From contig NZ_WBIS01000001.1 in the NCBI RefSeq assembly GCF_009749465.1, positions 620,001-684,000 of the forward strand: DNA of 64,000 bases. Direction: 5' to 3'. Within the stretch, counting starts at the first letter, position 1, and each line of letters opens with the position of its first letter. The stretch is from Agromyces terreus (lineage in GTDB: Bacteria; Actinomycetota; Actinomycetes; Actinomycetales; Microbacteriaceae). The notes beneath the pieces were generated by a model, which saw nothing but the letters and a program-made list of their open reading frames with translations, did no database searches and had not been told where the DNA came from. Positions 1-9,038 of this stretch are shown here, piece by piece. A program made the translations under genes and the position numbers.

Positions 1-1
1 G

Positions 2-1081
2 GTGATCCCGGTGCTCGCCTTCACGGCGTGCTCGGCGGACTACTGGCCGAACTTCGAGCAGCCCCCGGCGACGACGGCCCCGGCGACCACCGAGCCGCCC
101 CTCGACCCCGTGTCGACCGAGGAACCCGATGCCGAGGAGCCCGAGGCCGAGCCGCTCGTGCCCGCGGTGACCGTCCCGCAGATGGAACGCATCATGACCG
201 AGGTCTCGACCACGGCGACCGATGCCGATGCCGCGCTCGACGCCGAGGCCGCCGCGACCCGGTTCACCGGGCCGGCGCTCGAGGCGCGCAAGGCGAACTA
301 CGCGATCCGCACCACCCTGCCCGACCAGGCCGGGCCGGTGCCCGTCCCGGCCAGCACGCCGACCCTGATCCTGCCGCAGCAGGTCGCCGGCTGGCCCGCG
401 ACCGGGCGCACGGTGCTCGTGGTGGCGCAGACCTCAGACGACGAGACGGTCGCACCGACGGCGCTGTTCCTGCAGCAGATGTCTCCCCGTGAGAACTACA
501 GGGTCGTCTACGCGATGGCGCTCGCCCCCGACGCCGACGTGCCGGAGGTCGCTCCGGCGAGCATCGGCGCGCCGCTGATCTCGCCCGAGTTCAAGGGGCT
601 CGTGATGCAGCCCGACGAGGTCGGAGCCGCCTACGCCGACGTGCTCATGAAGGGCGCGGACTCCGAGTACGCCGAACTGTTCGAGTCCGAGGGCGACCTG
701 CTCCAGCAGCAGCTCGGCGTCGCGGGCCAGCAGACGATCCGCGACGACCTCAAGGCCAGCTCGCCGACGGCCGACATCGCGTTCTCGAACGCGGTCGGAA
801 CCGGTCCGACGATCGCCCTCGCGACCAACGATTCGGGTGCGCTCGTGACGGCGGACATCCTGCAGACTGAGAAGGTGACGCCGAACGACGGCGGCACGAT
901 CGGATTCCAGGAGGGCGCGCCGGGAGCGGCGCTCTCGGGGTTCACCGGCAAGAGCGCCAAGGGCGTGCAGCGCATCATCGGCATCCAGATGGTGTTCTAC
1001 GTGCCCGCCGTCGGTTCAGAAGACAAGATCCGACTCCTCGGCTGGTCCGAGAGTCTCATCGGAGCATCGGAGGTACCGTGA
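2..1081 (+). CDS. Lipoprotein-like hypothetical protein, 5' end outside the window
   Basis: The frame is open from the first complete codon and begins in the hydrophobic end of a signal sequence, with a lipobox-like FTAC as visible residues 7-10, so the real start lies just upstream of base 1. The mature part opens with about 45 residues rich in Pro, Thr, Glu and Ala, typical of an extracellular linker, followed by a domain of about 290 residues that I cannot assign to a family. No catalytic motif is visible. The gene ends in GTGA, whose GTG starts the next gene, so the two are probably translated together. I infer a membrane-anchored, outward-facing protein; the function is unknown. An alternative is that the hydrophobic stretch is an uncleaved membrane anchor. 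Confidence 0.75.
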   Translation: MIPVLAFTACSADYWPNFEQPPATTAPATTEPPLDPVSTEEPDAEEPEAEPLVPAVTVPQMERIMTEVSTTATDADAALDAEAAATRFTGPALEARKANYAIRTTLPDQAGPVPVPASTPTLILPQQVAGWPATGRTVLVVAQTSDDETVAPTALFLQQMSPRENYRVVYAMALAPDADVPEVAPASIGAPLISPEFKGLVMQPDEVGAAYADVLMKGADSEYAELFESEGDLLQQQLGVAGQQTIRDDLKASSPTADIAFSNAVGTGPTIALATNDSGALVTADILQTEKVTPNDGGTIGFQEGAPGAALSGFTGKSAKGVQRIIGIQMVFYVPAVGSEDKIRLLGWSESLIGASEVP

Positions 1082-2016
1082 CCGACCCCACCCCGCACGC
1101 CGCCCTTCGCGGCGCGATCGACCTGTCGTCGCTCGTGCAGCGGCCGCAGCAGCAGAGTCCCGCCGGGGCCGAGACCGCCCCGGGCGGCGACCCCGTCGTC
1201 TTCCAGACGGATGACGCCGGATTCGGCGCCGTCCTCGAACTCTCGCGCACCGTTCCGGTCGTCGTGGCGGTGTGGGCGTCCTGGAGCGAGCCGTCGACCG
1301 GACTCGTCGAGGCGCTCGAGCGGCTCGTCCGCGCCCGCGGCGGTCGGCTCGTGCTCGCCGCGGCCGATGCCGATCGCAGCCCGCAGCTCGTGCAGGCGTT
1401 CCAGGTCCAGTCGGTCCCCACGGTCGTCGCCCTCGTCGCGGGGCAGCCGGTGCCGCTGTTCGCGGGCGTCCAGCCCGACGAGGTCGTCGACCAGGTGTTC
1501 GACCAGCTGCTCGAGCTCGCGTCGCAGCACGGGGTCACCGGCTCCGTCCAGGCGCCGGAGGGCGATGCCCCCGAGGCGGAGCAGGCTCCCGCCGAGCCGC
1601 CCCTGCCGCCGCTGCACCAGGAGGCCTACGACGCGATCGAGCGCGGTGACTTCACGGCCGCGGCATCCGCATACCGCACCGCGATCGCCCAGGACCCGCG
1701 TGACCAGATGGCGATCGCCGGCCTCGCGCAGGCGAACCTGCTCGGCCGCCTCTCCGGCAAGACGCTCGACGCGGTCCGCAACGCCGCCGCCGCGGGGCCC
1801 GACGACCTGCAGGCGCAGCTCGACGTCGCCGATCTCGACCTGTCGGGCGGGCACGTCGACGACGCGTTCGATCGTCTGCTCTCGATGTTCCCGAAGCTCG
1901 ACGCCGATCAGAAGAAGCTCGTGCGCGAACGCCTCGTCGAACTGTTCGAGGTCGTCGGCACCGACGACCCGCGCGTGGCCGTCGCCCGTCGCCGGCTCAC
2001 CAACCTGCTCTTCTGA
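1078..2016 (+). CDS. Thioredoxin-fold protein with C-terminal TPR (CnoX/YbbN-like)
   Basis: 312 residues. The N-terminal part (about 35-140) is a thioredoxin fold: strand VVVAVWAS, then the position of the usual WCGPC motif, then a cis-Pro loop (SVPTV). The active-site motif here reads WASWSEPS, so both redox cysteines are replaced and it cannot act as a dithiol oxidoreductase. The C-terminal half (about 178-312) is helical and repeats in the style of the TPR_20 module of YbbN/CnoX, which are holdase chaperones cooperating with DnaK and GroEL. I therefore infer a protein-binding co-chaperone in the cytoplasm. The GTG start overlaps the stop of the upstream lipoprotein gene by 4 nt. A hairpin follows the stop codon. 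The fold is confident; the client proteins cannot be read from sequence. Confidence 0.85.
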   Translation: MTDPTPHAALRGAIDLSSLVQRPQQQSPAGAETAPGGDPVVFQTDDAGFGAVLELSRTVPVVVAVWASWSEPSTGLVEALERLVRARGGRLVLAAADADRSPQLVQAFQVQSVPTVVALVAGQPVPLFAGVQPDEVVDQVFDQLLELASQHGVTGSVQAPEGDAPEAEQAPAEPPLPPLHQEAYDAIERGDFTAAASAYRTAIAQDPRDQMAIAGLAQANLLGRLSGKTLDAVRNAAAAGPDDLQAQLDVADLDLSGGHVDDAFDRLLSMFPKLDADQKKLVRERLVELFEVVGTDDPRVAVARRRLTNLLF

Positions 2017-2052
2017 AGGCGGCGAGCCGCGCGGAGATCCGCCCAGCCGTGC

Positions 2053-2079
2053 AAGGCCCCGCCGCATCGGCGGGGCCTT
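2053..2079. terminator. Bidirectional hairpin between convergent genes
   Basis: A perfect 12-bp stem (AAGGCCCCGCCG / CGGCGGGGCCTT) with a 3-nt CAT loop lies between the TPR protein gene (+) and glgB (-). The AA at one foot and TT at the other give a short U run in both directions, so it can serve both convergent genes. Confidence 0.75.
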
Positions 2080-2085
2080 CGCCGT

Positions 2086-4326
2086 TCAGTCGAGCGTGAA
2101 CCAGACGGCGCCGAGCGGCGGCAGCGTGAACTCGGCGGAGGCCGGACGGCCCGACCACGGCGTCTCGGTCGCGTCGACGCCGCCGAGGTTGCCCACGCCC
2201 GAGCCGCCCCACTGCGCGGCATCCGAGTTGAGCACCTCCCGCCAGCGACCGGCGAGCGGCAGCCCGAGGCGGAAGCGCTCGTGCGGGGCGCCGGAGAAGT
2301 TCACGATGCACAGCAGCGGCCGGCGGCGGCGGTCGTAGCGCAGGAAGGCGACCACGTTCTGCTGGGCCGCGCCGCCCTCGACCCACTCGAACCCGTCGGA
2401 CTCGTCGTCGAGCTCCCAGAGCGGGGCATGGTCGCGGTAGCTGCGGTTCAGGGCCCCGACGAACTCCGCGAGCTGCCGGTGGCTGGGCTGTTCGAGGATC
2501 CACCAGTCGAGTCCGCGCTCTTCGCTCCATTCGGAGAGCTGACCGAACTCCTGGCCCATGAACAGCAGCTGCTTGCCGGGATGCGCCCACATGAACGAGA
2601 GGTAGGCGCGCACATTGGCGAGCTGCTGCCAATGGTCGCCGGGCATCTTGCGGATGAGCGACCCCTTGCCGTGCACGACCTCGTCGTGGCTGATCGGCAG
2701 CACGAAGTGCTCGCTGAAGGCGTAGAGGAACGAGAAGGTGAGGTCGTGGTGGTGGTGGGAACGGTACATCGGATCCTTCGCGACGTACTGCAGGGTGTCG
2801 TGCATCCACCCCATGTTCCACTTGAAGCCGAACCCGAGCCCGCCGGCCGACGTCGGCGCGGTGACCCCGGGGAACGACGTCGACTCCTCGGCGATCATGA
2901 CGATGCCGGGGTTGCGCTTGTACGCGGTGGCGGTCGCCTCCTGGAGGAAGCCGATGGCCTCGAGGTTCTCGCGGCCCCCGTGGATGTTGGGCTCCCACTC
3001 GCCGTCGTCGCGCGAGTAGTCGAGGTACAGCATCGAGGCCACCGCATCGACCCGCAGGCCGTCGACGTGCATCTCCTCGAGCCAGAAGAGGGCGTTCGCG
3101 ACGAGGAAGTTGCGCACGCGGGGATTGCCGAAGTCGAAGACGTACGTGCCCCAGTCCTTCTGCTCGCCGCGCCGGGGGTCGGGGTGCTCGTAGAGCGCCT
3201 CGCCGTCGAAGCGGGCGAGGGCCCACTCGTCTTTCGGGAAGTGGCCGGGAACCCAGTCCATGATCACGCCGTAGCCGGCCTGGTGCAGCCGGTCGATCAG
3301 ATACCTGAGATCGTCGGGGGAGCCGAACCGGCTGGTCGCGGCGAAGTAGCCGGTCACCTGATAGCCCCATGATCCGCCGAACGGATGCTCCGCCAACGGC
3401 ATGAACTCGACGTGCGTGTAGCCGAGCCAGCCGAGGTACTCGATGAGCTCGTCGGCGACCTCGCGGTATCCGCGCCCGGGCCGCCACGAGCCGAGGTGCA
3501 TCTCGTAGACGCTCATCGGCCGTTCGTGCGCGTTCGTCGCGGCGCGCTGCGACATCCAGTCGTGGTCGTTCCAGTCGTGCGACGAGCTCGCGACCACGGA
3601 GCCCGTCGCCGGCGCGATCTCGGCCTGCTGTGCCATCGGGTCGGCCTTCATCCGCCAGACGCCGTCGCCCGCGAGGATCTCGAACTTGTAGATCGTGCCG
3701 GGCTCGACGTCGGGCACGAAGAGCTCCCAGACGCCCGACGCGCCCATGCTGCGCATCGCGTGCGACGTGCCGTCCCAGCGGTTGAAGGCGCCGACCACCC
3801 GCACGGCGCGCGCGCGGGGGGCCCACACGGCGAACGCGGTCCCGTCGACGGGGGCGTCGACGCCCCAGTGGTCGCGATGGTGCGCGCCGAGGACGCGCCA
3901 GAGCTCCTCGTGCCGGCCCTCGCCGATGAGGTGCAGGTCGAGTTCGCCGATGCTCGGCGCGAAGCGATAGGGGTCCTCGCTCGTCCAGGCGTCGTCGCCG
4001 TAGCGGGCCTCGATGCGGTAATCGCGCAGTCCGGCCGTCGCCGTCGCGGCCCAGATGCCGTGGCCGAGGTGCTCCAGCGGCAGGGTCGAGCCGTCGGCGA
4101 ACCGCGCCTCGACGGCGTCGGCGAGCGGACGCCGGGTGCGGATGACGGTCGCGGCGGCGGGCGGCGCCGGTGCCGAGGCATCCGCGGCAGCCGCGGCATC
4201 CGCCTGCGGAATCTGCACGGGGTGCTGGCCGAGCACGGAGTGCGGATCCGCGTGACGGCCTTCGGCGACGGCCAGGAGCACGTCGTCGGCGACCGCGGGG
4301 CCGGTGCGCGGCATCGGCTCAGTCAT
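2086..4326 (-). CDS. glgB: 1,4-alpha-glucan branching enzyme
   Basis: 746 residues. It forms alpha-1,6 branches in glycogen-type alpha-glucan by cutting an alpha-1,4 chain and re-attaching it. After an Ala-rich N-terminal stretch come the CBM48-type beta domains (about 60-250), then the GH13 (beta/alpha)8 barrel. I can place the nucleophile Asp427 (in DGLRVDAVAS), the acid/base Glu480 (in MIAEES) and the transition-state stabiliser in SHDEVVHGKGS. The ATG at 4326 is chosen because it gives the usual length and overlaps the end of glgE by 8 nt (ATGACTGA); the open frame further upstream lies inside glgE and shows no family similarity. In the GlgE pathway the branching enzyme acts on chains extended by GlgE, so the coupled order glgE-glgB makes biochemical sense. 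Confidence 0.97.
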   Translation of the reverse strand: MTEPMPRTGPAVADDVLLAVAEGRHADPHSVLGQHPVQIPQADAAAAADASAPAPPAAATVIRTRRPLADAVEARFADGSTLPLEHLGHGIWAATATAGLRDYRIEARYGDDAWTSEDPYRFAPSIGELDLHLIGEGRHEELWRVLGAHHRDHWGVDAPVDGTAFAVWAPRARAVRVVGAFNRWDGTSHAMRSMGASGVWELFVPDVEPGTIYKFEILAGDGVWRMKADPMAQQAEIAPATGSVVASSSHDWNDHDWMSQRAATNAHERPMSVYEMHLGSWRPGRGYREVADELIEYLGWLGYTHVEFMPLAEHPFGGSWGYQVTGYFAATSRFGSPDDLRYLIDRLHQAGYGVIMDWVPGHFPKDEWALARFDGEALYEHPDPRRGEQKDWGTYVFDFGNPRVRNFLVANALFWLEEMHVDGLRVDAVASMLYLDYSRDDGEWEPNIHGGRENLEAIGFLQEATATAYKRNPGIVMIAEESTSFPGVTAPTSAGGLGFGFKWNMGWMHDTLQYVAKDPMYRSHHHHDLTFSFLYAFSEHFVLPISHDEVVHGKGSLIRKMPGDHWQQLANVRAYLSFMWAHPGKQLLFMGQEFGQLSEWSEERGLDWWILEQPSHRQLAEFVGALNRSYRDHAPLWELDDESDGFEWVEGGAAQQNVVAFLRYDRRRRPLLCIVNFSGAPHERFRLGLPLAGRWREVLNSDAAQWGGSGVGNLGGVDATETPWSGRPASAEFTLPPLGAVWFTLD

Positions 4327-6340
4327 CGGAACCCCTGGTGACGTGGAGCACATGCGCCGGGCGGGTGAACGCGTCGAGCCTGACGTAGTTCGAATCGCCC
4401 CACTGCCATCGATGCCCGGTGACGAGGTCTTCGACGGAGAAGCGGCTGCCGGGGTCGAGGCCGATCGCGGAGAGGTCGAGGTGCACGGTGGTCTCCCTGA
4501 CGGAATGGGGGTCGACGTTCGCGACGACGATGACGGTGTCATCGAGGCCGTCGGGGGTGAACCGGCCCTCGAGGTGCTTCGAGTACACCAGCACGGCGTC
4601 GTCGTCGCTCGCGTGGAACCGGATGTTGCGCAGTTGCCCGAGCGCGGGATGCGCGGAGCGGATGCCGTTCAGGATGCCGAGATACAGCGCGAGCGAACGC
4701 CCTTCGGCCTCGGCGCCGGCGAAGTCGCGCGGCTTGTACTCGTACTTCTCGTTGTCGATGGCCTCCTCGGCGCCCGGCCGCGCGACCGACTCGAAGAGCT
4801 CGAACCCGGAGTACACCCCCCAGCTCGGCGCGGCGGTGGCCGCGATCGTCGCGCGCACGGTGAACGCCGCCGGTCCGCCGAACTGGAGGTACTCGGTGAG
4901 GATGTCGGGGGTGTTCACGAACAGGTTGGGCCGCATGAAATCGGCCGTCTGCTGCGACACGGTCGTGAGGAACTCCTCGAGCTCGGACTTGGAGTTGCGC
5001 CACGTGAAGTACGAGTACGACTGCTGGAATCCGACCATCGCGAGGGCCTGCATCATGGCGGGCCGGGTGAACGCCTCGGCGAGGAACACGACGTCGGGAT
5101 CGGTCGCGTTGATCTCGCCGATGAGCCGCTCCCAGAACGCGAGCGGCTTGGTGTGCGGGTTGTCGACGCGGAAGATGCGCACGCCCTGCTTCATCCAGTG
5201 GCGCACGATGCGCTCGACCTCGGCGAGGAGGCCGTCGGGGTCGAGGTCGAAGTTGATCGGATAGATGTCCTGGTACTTCTTGGGCGGGTTCTCGGCATAG
5301 CGGATGCTGCCGTCGGGCAGCGTCGTGAACCACTCGGGGTGCTCGGCGACCCAGGGGTGGTCGGGCGAGGCCTGGAGCGCGAGGTCGAGGGCGACCTCGA
5401 TGCCGAGCTCGTTCGCGCGCCGCACGAAGGCGCGGAAATCGGCGAGCGTGCCGAGGTCGGGGTGCACGGCGTCGTGCCCGCCCGCGGTGCCGTCGGCGAG
5501 GGGCCCGCCGATCGCCCACGGCGAGCCGGGATCGCCCGGTGCGGGGTCGAGCGTGTTGTTCGGGCCCTTTCGGTTCGTCACGCCGATGGGGTGGATCGGC
5601 GGGAGGTAGAGCACGTCGAAGCCCATGGCGGCGACGCCGTCGAGCCGCTTCATCGCGGTGCGGAACGTGCCGGACTTCCAGGCGCCGTTCTTCAGCCGTC
5701 TGGCGCCCTCGGAGCGGGGGAAGAACTCGTACCAGGAGCCGACGCCCGCGCGGCGGCGCTCGACGCGGATGACGTGCTCGTCGGACTCGCTGGCCAGGCT
5801 CGTGAGCGGCGTCGTGTCGAACTCGGCGAGCGCGGCGTCGTCGATGAGCGCGCGACGGTCGACGACGGATGCCGCGGGGTCGCGCAGCTTCGACGCGACG
5901 GCCGTGAGCCGCTTGCGCACGGCCGACGGCCGGGATCGCTCGGCTGCGGCGCGATCGAGCAGTCGCGCGCCGATCTCGAGCATGAGCTCGACGTCGACCC
6001 CGGCGTCGATCTTCAGTGCGGCGTCGTGGCGCCACGTCGCGATCTCGTCGTCGAATCCGACGACGTGCCAGCGCCACTCGCCGATCTCGTCGAGGAGGAC
6101 CTTCGCCTCCCACCGGTCGGCACCGGGGGACGTCATGGCCATCCGCTCGCGGCGGACGGCCCCTGACGGTGCGGTGAGCACGAGCATCGCCCCCACCTGG
6201 TCGTGGCCCTCGCGGAAGACGTCGGCCCGGAACGGCACGACCTCGCCCTCGAAGGCCTTGGGCCGCCACCGCCCGTCGGGCAGGGCGGGGGAGAGCTTGG
6301 TCACGGGAATGCGTCCGGCGCGAACGGTACGGGTGCTCAC
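4319..6340 (-). CDS. glgE: Alpha-1,4-glucan:maltose-1-phosphate maltosyltransferase
   Basis: 673 residues, the usual GlgE length. It transfers maltosyl units from alpha-maltose 1-phosphate to the non-reducing end of alpha-1,4-glucans, releasing phosphate. The N-terminal 120 residues form the DUF3416 beta domain, followed by a helical insert and the GH13_3 barrel (NRKGPNN, then the nucleophile Asp393 in FRVDNPHTKP and the acid/base Glu422 in FLAEAFTRP). These fall within one residue of the catalytic positions reported for the Streptomyces enzyme. The GTG start at 6340 gives a normal N-terminus. It is the first gene of a minus-strand pair with glgB, to which it is translationally coupled. No treS, mak or glgA/glgM is in the window, so the source of maltose 1-phosphate must be encoded elsewhere. 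Confidence 0.96.
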   Translation of the reverse strand: MSTRTVRAGRIPVTKLSPALPDGRWRPKAFEGEVVPFRADVFREGHDQVGAMLVLTAPSGAVRRERMAMTSPGADRWEAKVLLDEIGEWRWHVVGFDDEIATWRHDAALKIDAGVDVELMLEIGARLLDRAAAERSRPSAVRKRLTAVASKLRDPAASVVDRRALIDDAALAEFDTTPLTSLASESDEHVIRVERRRAGVGSWYEFFPRSEGARRLKNGAWKSGTFRTAMKRLDGVAAMGFDVLYLPPIHPIGVTNRKGPNNTLDPAPGDPGSPWAIGGPLADGTAGGHDAVHPDLGTLADFRAFVRRANELGIEVALDLALQASPDHPWVAEHPEWFTTLPDGSIRYAENPPKKYQDIYPINFDLDPDGLLAEVERIVRHWMKQGVRIFRVDNPHTKPLAFWERLIGEINATDPDVVFLAEAFTRPAMMQALAMVGFQQSYSYFTWRNSKSELEEFLTTVSQQTADFMRPNLFVNTPDILTEYLQFGGPAAFTVRATIAATAAPSWGVYSGFELFESVARPGAEEAIDNEKYEYKPRDFAGAEAEGRSLALYLGILNGIRSAHPALGQLRNIRFHASDDDAVLVYSKHLEGRFTPDGLDDTVIVVANVDPHSVRETTVHLDLSAIGLDPGSRFSVEDLVTGHRWQWGDSNYVRLDAFTRPAHVLHVTRGSDD

Positions 6341-6410
6341 GCACTCGACCGTAGCGCGGAATGCCCGTTCGGGTGCGCCCGCCGTTCACACATTCGACAT
6401 GCGCGGGCCC

Positions 6411-6416
6411 TAGGTT
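6411..6416 (+). promoter_or_regulatory. -10 element TAGGTT of glgP, probably leaderless
   Basis: TAGGTT ends 7 nt before the GTG of glgP, which would put the transcription start on or next to the start codon. No Shine-Dalgarno sequence fits between them. I see no clear -35 hexamer. Confidence 0.5.
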
Positions 6417-6423
6417 GGATGGG

Positions 6424-8997
6424 GTGAAGCCGATTCGCAAGTTCACCGTCCGCGCGGTCGTCCCGACGCCGCTCGCCGCCCTCGAGGAGCTCGCCGCGAA
6501 CCTGCGGTGGTCGTGGCATGAGCCCACGCGCCGTCTGTTCGAGGCCATCGACCCCGACCTGTGGCGCGCGTCACGACGCGACCCCGTGGCGCTGCTCGGC
6601 GAGGTCGCGCCCGAACGCCTGGCCGAGCTCGCGTCCGACGAGGGCTTCGTGCGCTGGGCGGACCAGGAGCGCGCCGGTCTGCGCGAGTACCTCGACGAGC
6701 CGCGCTGGTTCCAGTCGCTCGGAGCCGAGGTGCCCCGGACGGTGGCCTACTTCTCGCCCGAGTTCGGCATCACGGCGGCGCTGCCGCAGTACTCGGGCGG
6801 GCTCGGCATCCTCGCCGGCGACCATCTGAAGGCGGCCTCCGACCTGGGTGTGCCGCTCGTCGGCGTCGGGCTCTTCTACAAGGCCGGCTACTTCTCGCAG
6901 TCGATCACCGACGACGGATGGCAGCAGGAGCGGTACCCGGTCCTCGACCCCGACGGCCTGCCGCTCTCGATGCTCCGCCACCCCGACGGCACGCCCGTGC
7001 AGGTCACGCTCGCCCTCCCCGACGAGGGCGAGCTGCACGCCCGCGTGTGGACCGCCGCGGTCGGACGCATCCCGCTGCTCATGCTCGACACCGACATCCC
7101 GGCGAACACCGACGCGCTGCGTTCGGTGACCGATCGGCTCTACGGCGGCGGCGGCGAGCACCGTCTGCTCCAGGAGCTCCTGCTCGGCGTCGGGGGTGCG
7201 CGTGCGGTCAAGCTCTTCGCCGAACTGACGGGCCGGCCGCAGCCCGACGTCTACCACATGAACGAGGGTCACGCCGGGTTCCTCGGCCTCGAGCGCATCT
7301 CCACGCACATCGGCGAGGGCCTCTCGTTCGCCGAGGCGTTGCAGCTGGTGCGCGCCGGCACGGTGTTCACCACCCACACCCCGGTGCCGGCGGGCATCGA
7401 CCGGTTCGACCGGGGCCTCGTCGAGCGATACCTGACGTCGTCGCTGCTCCCTGGCGTCGACCTCGCCGACGCGCTCGCGCTCGGCGTCGAGCCCGGCGCC
7501 GACCCCGCGACGAGCGCGTTCAACATGGCGGTCATGGGCCTGCGGCTCGCGCAGCGCGCGAACGGCGTCTCCAAGCTGCACGGCGAGGTCAGCCGCCGCA
7601 TGTTCGGCGACCTCTGGCCGGGCTTCGACCGCGACGAGGTGCCGATCGCCTCCATCACGAACGGCGTCCACGCTCCGACCTGGACCGACCCGGCGCTGCT
7701 CGCGCTCGCCGAGTCGCACCTCGGCACGGGCGACACCGAGCACGCCGACTGGCGCAGCGACGCGGTCTCCGACGCCGAGTTCTGGAACGTGAAGCGCAGT
7801 ATGCGACTGCAGCTCGTGGAGGACGCCAGGCGCCGCCTCGCCGAGGCGTGGCGCGACCAGCACGCCGGCGCGCAGCCTCCCAAGTGGGTGGGCGGCGTCC
7901 TCGACCCCGACACGCTCACCGTCGGCTTCGCACGCCGGGTCCCCACCTACAAGCGCCTCACGCTCATGCTGCAGGACCCCGAGCGGCTGAAGGCGATCCT
8001 CACCGACCCCGACCGCCCGGTGCAGTTCGTGATCGCCGGCAAGTCGCATCCCGCCGATGACGAGGGCAAGCGCCTCATCCAGAAGCTCGTGCAGTTCGCC
8101 TCGCAGCCGGAGCTGCGCGAACGCATCGTGTTCCTGCCCGACTACGACATGGGCATGGCCGAACTCCTGTATCCCGGATGCGACGTCTGGCTGAACAACC
8201 CGCTCCGCCCCCTCGAGGCCTGCGGCACGTCGGGCATGAAGGCCGCCATGAACGGCGCGCTGAACCTCTCGATCCTCGACGGCTGGTGGGCCGAGTACGC
8301 CGGCGACGACTTCGGCTGGGTCATCCCGTCGGCGGATGCCGCCGGCGACGCCGCCGAACGCGATGCGCTCGAGGCCGCGTCGCTCTACGACCTGCTCGAG
8401 CATCGGGTCGCGACCCGCTACTACGAACGCGACGGCGACGGGGTCCCGACGGAGTGGGTGCGGAGGGTGCGTGCGACCCTCGGCGAACTGGCGCCCGAGC
8501 TCGGCGCCGACCGCATGGTGCGGCAGTACGTCGAGGAGCTCTATCGCCCCGCGGCCGAGCAGGCCGATCGGGTCGCCGCCGACAACGATCGCGGTGCGCG
8601 CGCGCTCGCCGCGTATCGCGATCGGGTGCGCGAGGCCTGGCCGCGGGTGCAGGTCGTGCACGTCGAGTCCGGGGGAGTGGAATCGCCCCATGTGGGCGAC
8701 GAGCTGCGGCTGCGCGCCCACGTCGACCTCGGCGGGCTGACGCCCGACGACGTCGTGGTCGAGGCCGTACACGGGCGGAGCCGTTCCGACGAGCGGATCG
8801 AGCAGGCGCAGCGCACCCCGCTGGTCCCGTCGGTCTCGGGCACCGACGATGCCGGCGATCCGGCAGGTCCGCGGCTGTTCACCGGCTCGATCGTGCTCGA
8901 CCGGGCCGGCGCGTTCGGGTACACGGTGCGCGTCGTGCCGAGGCATCCGCTGCTCGTGTCCGCCGCCGAGCTCGGGCTCGTGGCCGTGGCGGGCTGA
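6424..8997 (+). CDS. glgP: Alpha-glucan (glycogen/maltodextrin) phosphorylase
   Basis: 857 residues. It releases glucose 1-phosphate from the non-reducing ends of alpha-1,4-glucan using pyridoxal phosphate. The N-terminal ~115 residues match the DUF3417 extension found in the actinobacterial and Thermotoga-type phosphorylases (TIGR02094 group), followed by the GT35 catalytic core; the PLP-binding Lys606 sits in GTSGMKAAMNG. The GTG at 6424 (VKPIRKFTV) is chosen over an in-frame upstream ATG because the family begins here and a -10 box lies 7 nt in front. It diverges from glgE, so synthesis and breakdown of alpha-glucan share one short intergenic region. Three 16-bp repeats overlap the stop codon. 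Confidence 0.94.
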   Translation: MKPIRKFTVRAVVPTPLAALEELAANLRWSWHEPTRRLFEAIDPDLWRASRRDPVALLGEVAPERLAELASDEGFVRWADQERAGLREYLDEPRWFQSLGAEVPRTVAYFSPEFGITAALPQYSGGLGILAGDHLKAASDLGVPLVGVGLFYKAGYFSQSITDDGWQQERYPVLDPDGLPLSMLRHPDGTPVQVTLALPDEGELHARVWTAAVGRIPLLMLDTDIPANTDALRSVTDRLYGGGGEHRLLQELLLGVGGARAVKLFAELTGRPQPDVYHMNEGHAGFLGLERISTHIGEGLSFAEALQLVRAGTVFTTHTPVPAGIDRFDRGLVERYLTSSLLPGVDLADALALGVEPGADPATSAFNMAVMGLRLAQRANGVSKLHGEVSRRMFGDLWPGFDRDEVPIASITNGVHAPTWTDPALLALAESHLGTGDTEHADWRSDAVSDAEFWNVKRSMRLQLVEDARRRLAEAWRDQHAGAQPPKWVGGVLDPDTLTVGFARRVPTYKRLTLMLQDPERLKAILTDPDRPVQFVIAGKSHPADDEGKRLIQKLVQFASQPELRERIVFLPDYDMGMAELLYPGCDVWLNNPLRPLEACGTSGMKAAMNGALNLSILDGWWAEYAGDDFGWVIPSADAAGDAAERDALEAASLYDLLEHRVATRYYERDGDGVPTEWVRRVRATLGELAPELGADRMVRQYVEELYRPAAEQADRVAADNDRGARALAAYRDRVREAWPRVQVVHVESGGVESPHVGDELRLRAHVDLGGLTPDDVVVEAVHGRSRSDERIEQAQRTPLVPSVSGTDDAGDPAGPRLFTGSIVLDRAGAFGYTVRVVPRHPLLVSAAELGLVAVAG

Positions 8998-9030
8998 GGC
9001 CGTGGCGGCCTGACGCCGTGGCGGGCTGAC
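8983..9030 (+). repeat. Three 16-bp tandem copies across the glgP stop codon
   Basis: GCCGTGGCGGGCTGAG-type units start at 8983, 8999 and 9015, differing at one or two bases. The first copy holds the last codons and stop of glgP; the second and third repeat the stop TGA in the same spacing. It looks like local slippage duplication of the gene end. Confidence 0.7.
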
Positions 9031-9038
9031 GGCGTCAG
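9010..9038. terminator. Hairpin between glgP and ybaK
   Basis: CTGACGCCG pairs with CGGCGTCAG (9 bp, 11-nt loop) and includes the stop codon of ybaK on the minus strand. There is no U tract. Placement between convergent genes suggests a bidirectional terminator. Confidence 0.5.

Noticed and set aside
4304..6166. Plus-strand open frame of 620 codons opposite glgE
   Set aside because: No family motifs, biased composition, and the minus strand has all GlgE catalytic residues.
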